From the NCBI RefSeq assembly GCF_003862475.1, contig NZ_RRCO01000001.1:558001-622000 (forward strand): a DNA stretch of 64,000 nucleotides. The letters are read 5' to 3'. The translations under genes were made by a program, and so were the position numbers. Origin of the DNA: Lachnoanaerobaculum gingivalis (lineage in GTDB: Bacteria; Bacillota; Clostridia; Lachnospirales; Lachnospiraceae). Of this stretch, positions 63,757 through 64,000 are shown one piece after another. The notes below the pieces were generated by a model. That model was given only the letters and a program-made list of their open reading frames with translations. It ran no database searches and had not been told where the DNA came from. Each line of letters begins with the position of its first letter. The first letter of the stretch is position 1.

Positions 63757-63882
63757 CCAAGAAATGCCCTATTTTGCTGGGTTTCTTGGGTATTTCATGA
63801 AATGCTCTGAAAATGCGGATTGTGGCAAATCAGAGCAAGATTTAGCATGTTATTACTACCGCTTAGTATTAGAATTGGTAGT
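63757..63882. other. cluster of four hairpins upstream of the phosphatase gene
   Basis: Successive inverted repeats: CCAAGAAA/TTTCTTGG (63757-63789, with inner CCC/GGG), ATTTCATGAAAT (63792-63803), GCTCTGA/TCAGAGC (63804-63836), and ACTACC/GGTAGT (63855-63882). There is no coding frame. It may be a structured leader, an intergenic repeat or a remnant of a small element. Confidence 0.45.
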
Positions 63883-63901
63883 GAAACTGGATTGATTACT
63901 A

Positions 63902-64000
63902 CTAAGAATTTTCATCCACTTTATCAACCACAATTACCTGATCAAGCAATTGGTCTTTCAATTCAATTTTGTTAACTTTTGAAAAAGAATAATCATATAT
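63902..64000 (-). CDS. 3' end of an unidentified gene
   Basis: The frame is open from the right edge to TAG at 63902-63904, 32 residues, ending DQVIVVDKVDENS. The tail is charged and alternates like a beta strand. It is too short to identify. The same strand as the phosphatase gene. Confidence 0.45.
   Translation of the reverse strand: MYDYSFSKVNKIELKDQLLDQVIVVDKVDENS

Overview
The window reads as chromosome of a low-GC, anaerobic, fermentative Firmicute, most likely a Lachnospiraceae member (something like Lachnoanaerobaculum; inferred from protein style, not proven). Supporting signs are an AdhE fusion enzyme, a Clostridia-style uronate pathway, a surface protein with choline-binding-type repeats, an S-layer-homology protein, AGGAGG ribosome-binding sites, TTGACA/TATAAT promoters and many IS1182/IS1634/IS605 elements. 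Most genes lie on the minus strand.

Layout. 1-5100: the end of a sugar ABC permease, an IS1182-family element (copy 1) lying between two convergent stop codons, then a GH13_18 sugar phosphorylase with a tightly coupled P-loop kinase. 5100-9800: an Rpn-type nuclease, a group II intron, and a second kind of IS1182-family element whose terminal hairpin the intron abuts. 9888-17635: rpoC and rpoB with their own promoter and no ribosomal-protein neighbours. 17957-24801: a 1472-residue cell-wall-bound protein with hemoglobin-interacting-like modules, a CDF metal transporter and an APH-like kinase. 24850-28700: adhE with a Rex-like box, a decayed toxin-antitoxin pair and a truncated AAA protein. 28897-31040: an IS1634 element flanked by an 86-bp direct repeat. 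31021-39143: the uronate/KDG cluster (kdgK, eda, IclR regulator, uxaA, LacI regulator, uxaC), interrupted by an internally deleted IS200/IS605 element. 39300-41722: a degenerate carboxylesterase, a peptidase S51-like protein, and tRNA-Met and tRNA-Val. 41937-45592: a heterodimeric exporter-type ABC pair. 45804-47863: IS1182 copy 2. 47925-51048: a CPBP protease, a GT2 glycosyltransferase, a ParA ATPase and a small putative DNA-binding partner. 51155-55875: an SLH protein with a MacA/MacB-like efflux system. 56179-57714: gpmI. 57944-60947: a zur-znuACB zinc operon. 61130-64000: an iron alcohol dehydrogenase, a membrane protein, a low-molecular-weight phosphatase and a partial gene.

How genes work together. 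Glucuronate or galacturonate would enter through UxaC, be dehydrated by UxaA, phosphorylated by KdgK and cleaved by Eda to pyruvate and glyceraldehyde-3-phosphate. LacI- and IclR-type regulators and their candidate operators sit inside the cluster. The uronate reductases are not in the window. AdhE under a Rex-like box would dispose of the reducing power.

The strongest unexplained signal is a shared palindromic operator, GTTAG-N6-CTAAC. It occurs twice in front of the hemoglobin-interacting-type surface protein (22395-22410, 22540-22555) and twice in front of the ABC pair (45609-45624, 45702-45717). At both loci one copy covers the -35 region and the other lies in the 5' leader. This points to one regulon, probably for heme or iron, whose regulator lies outside the window.
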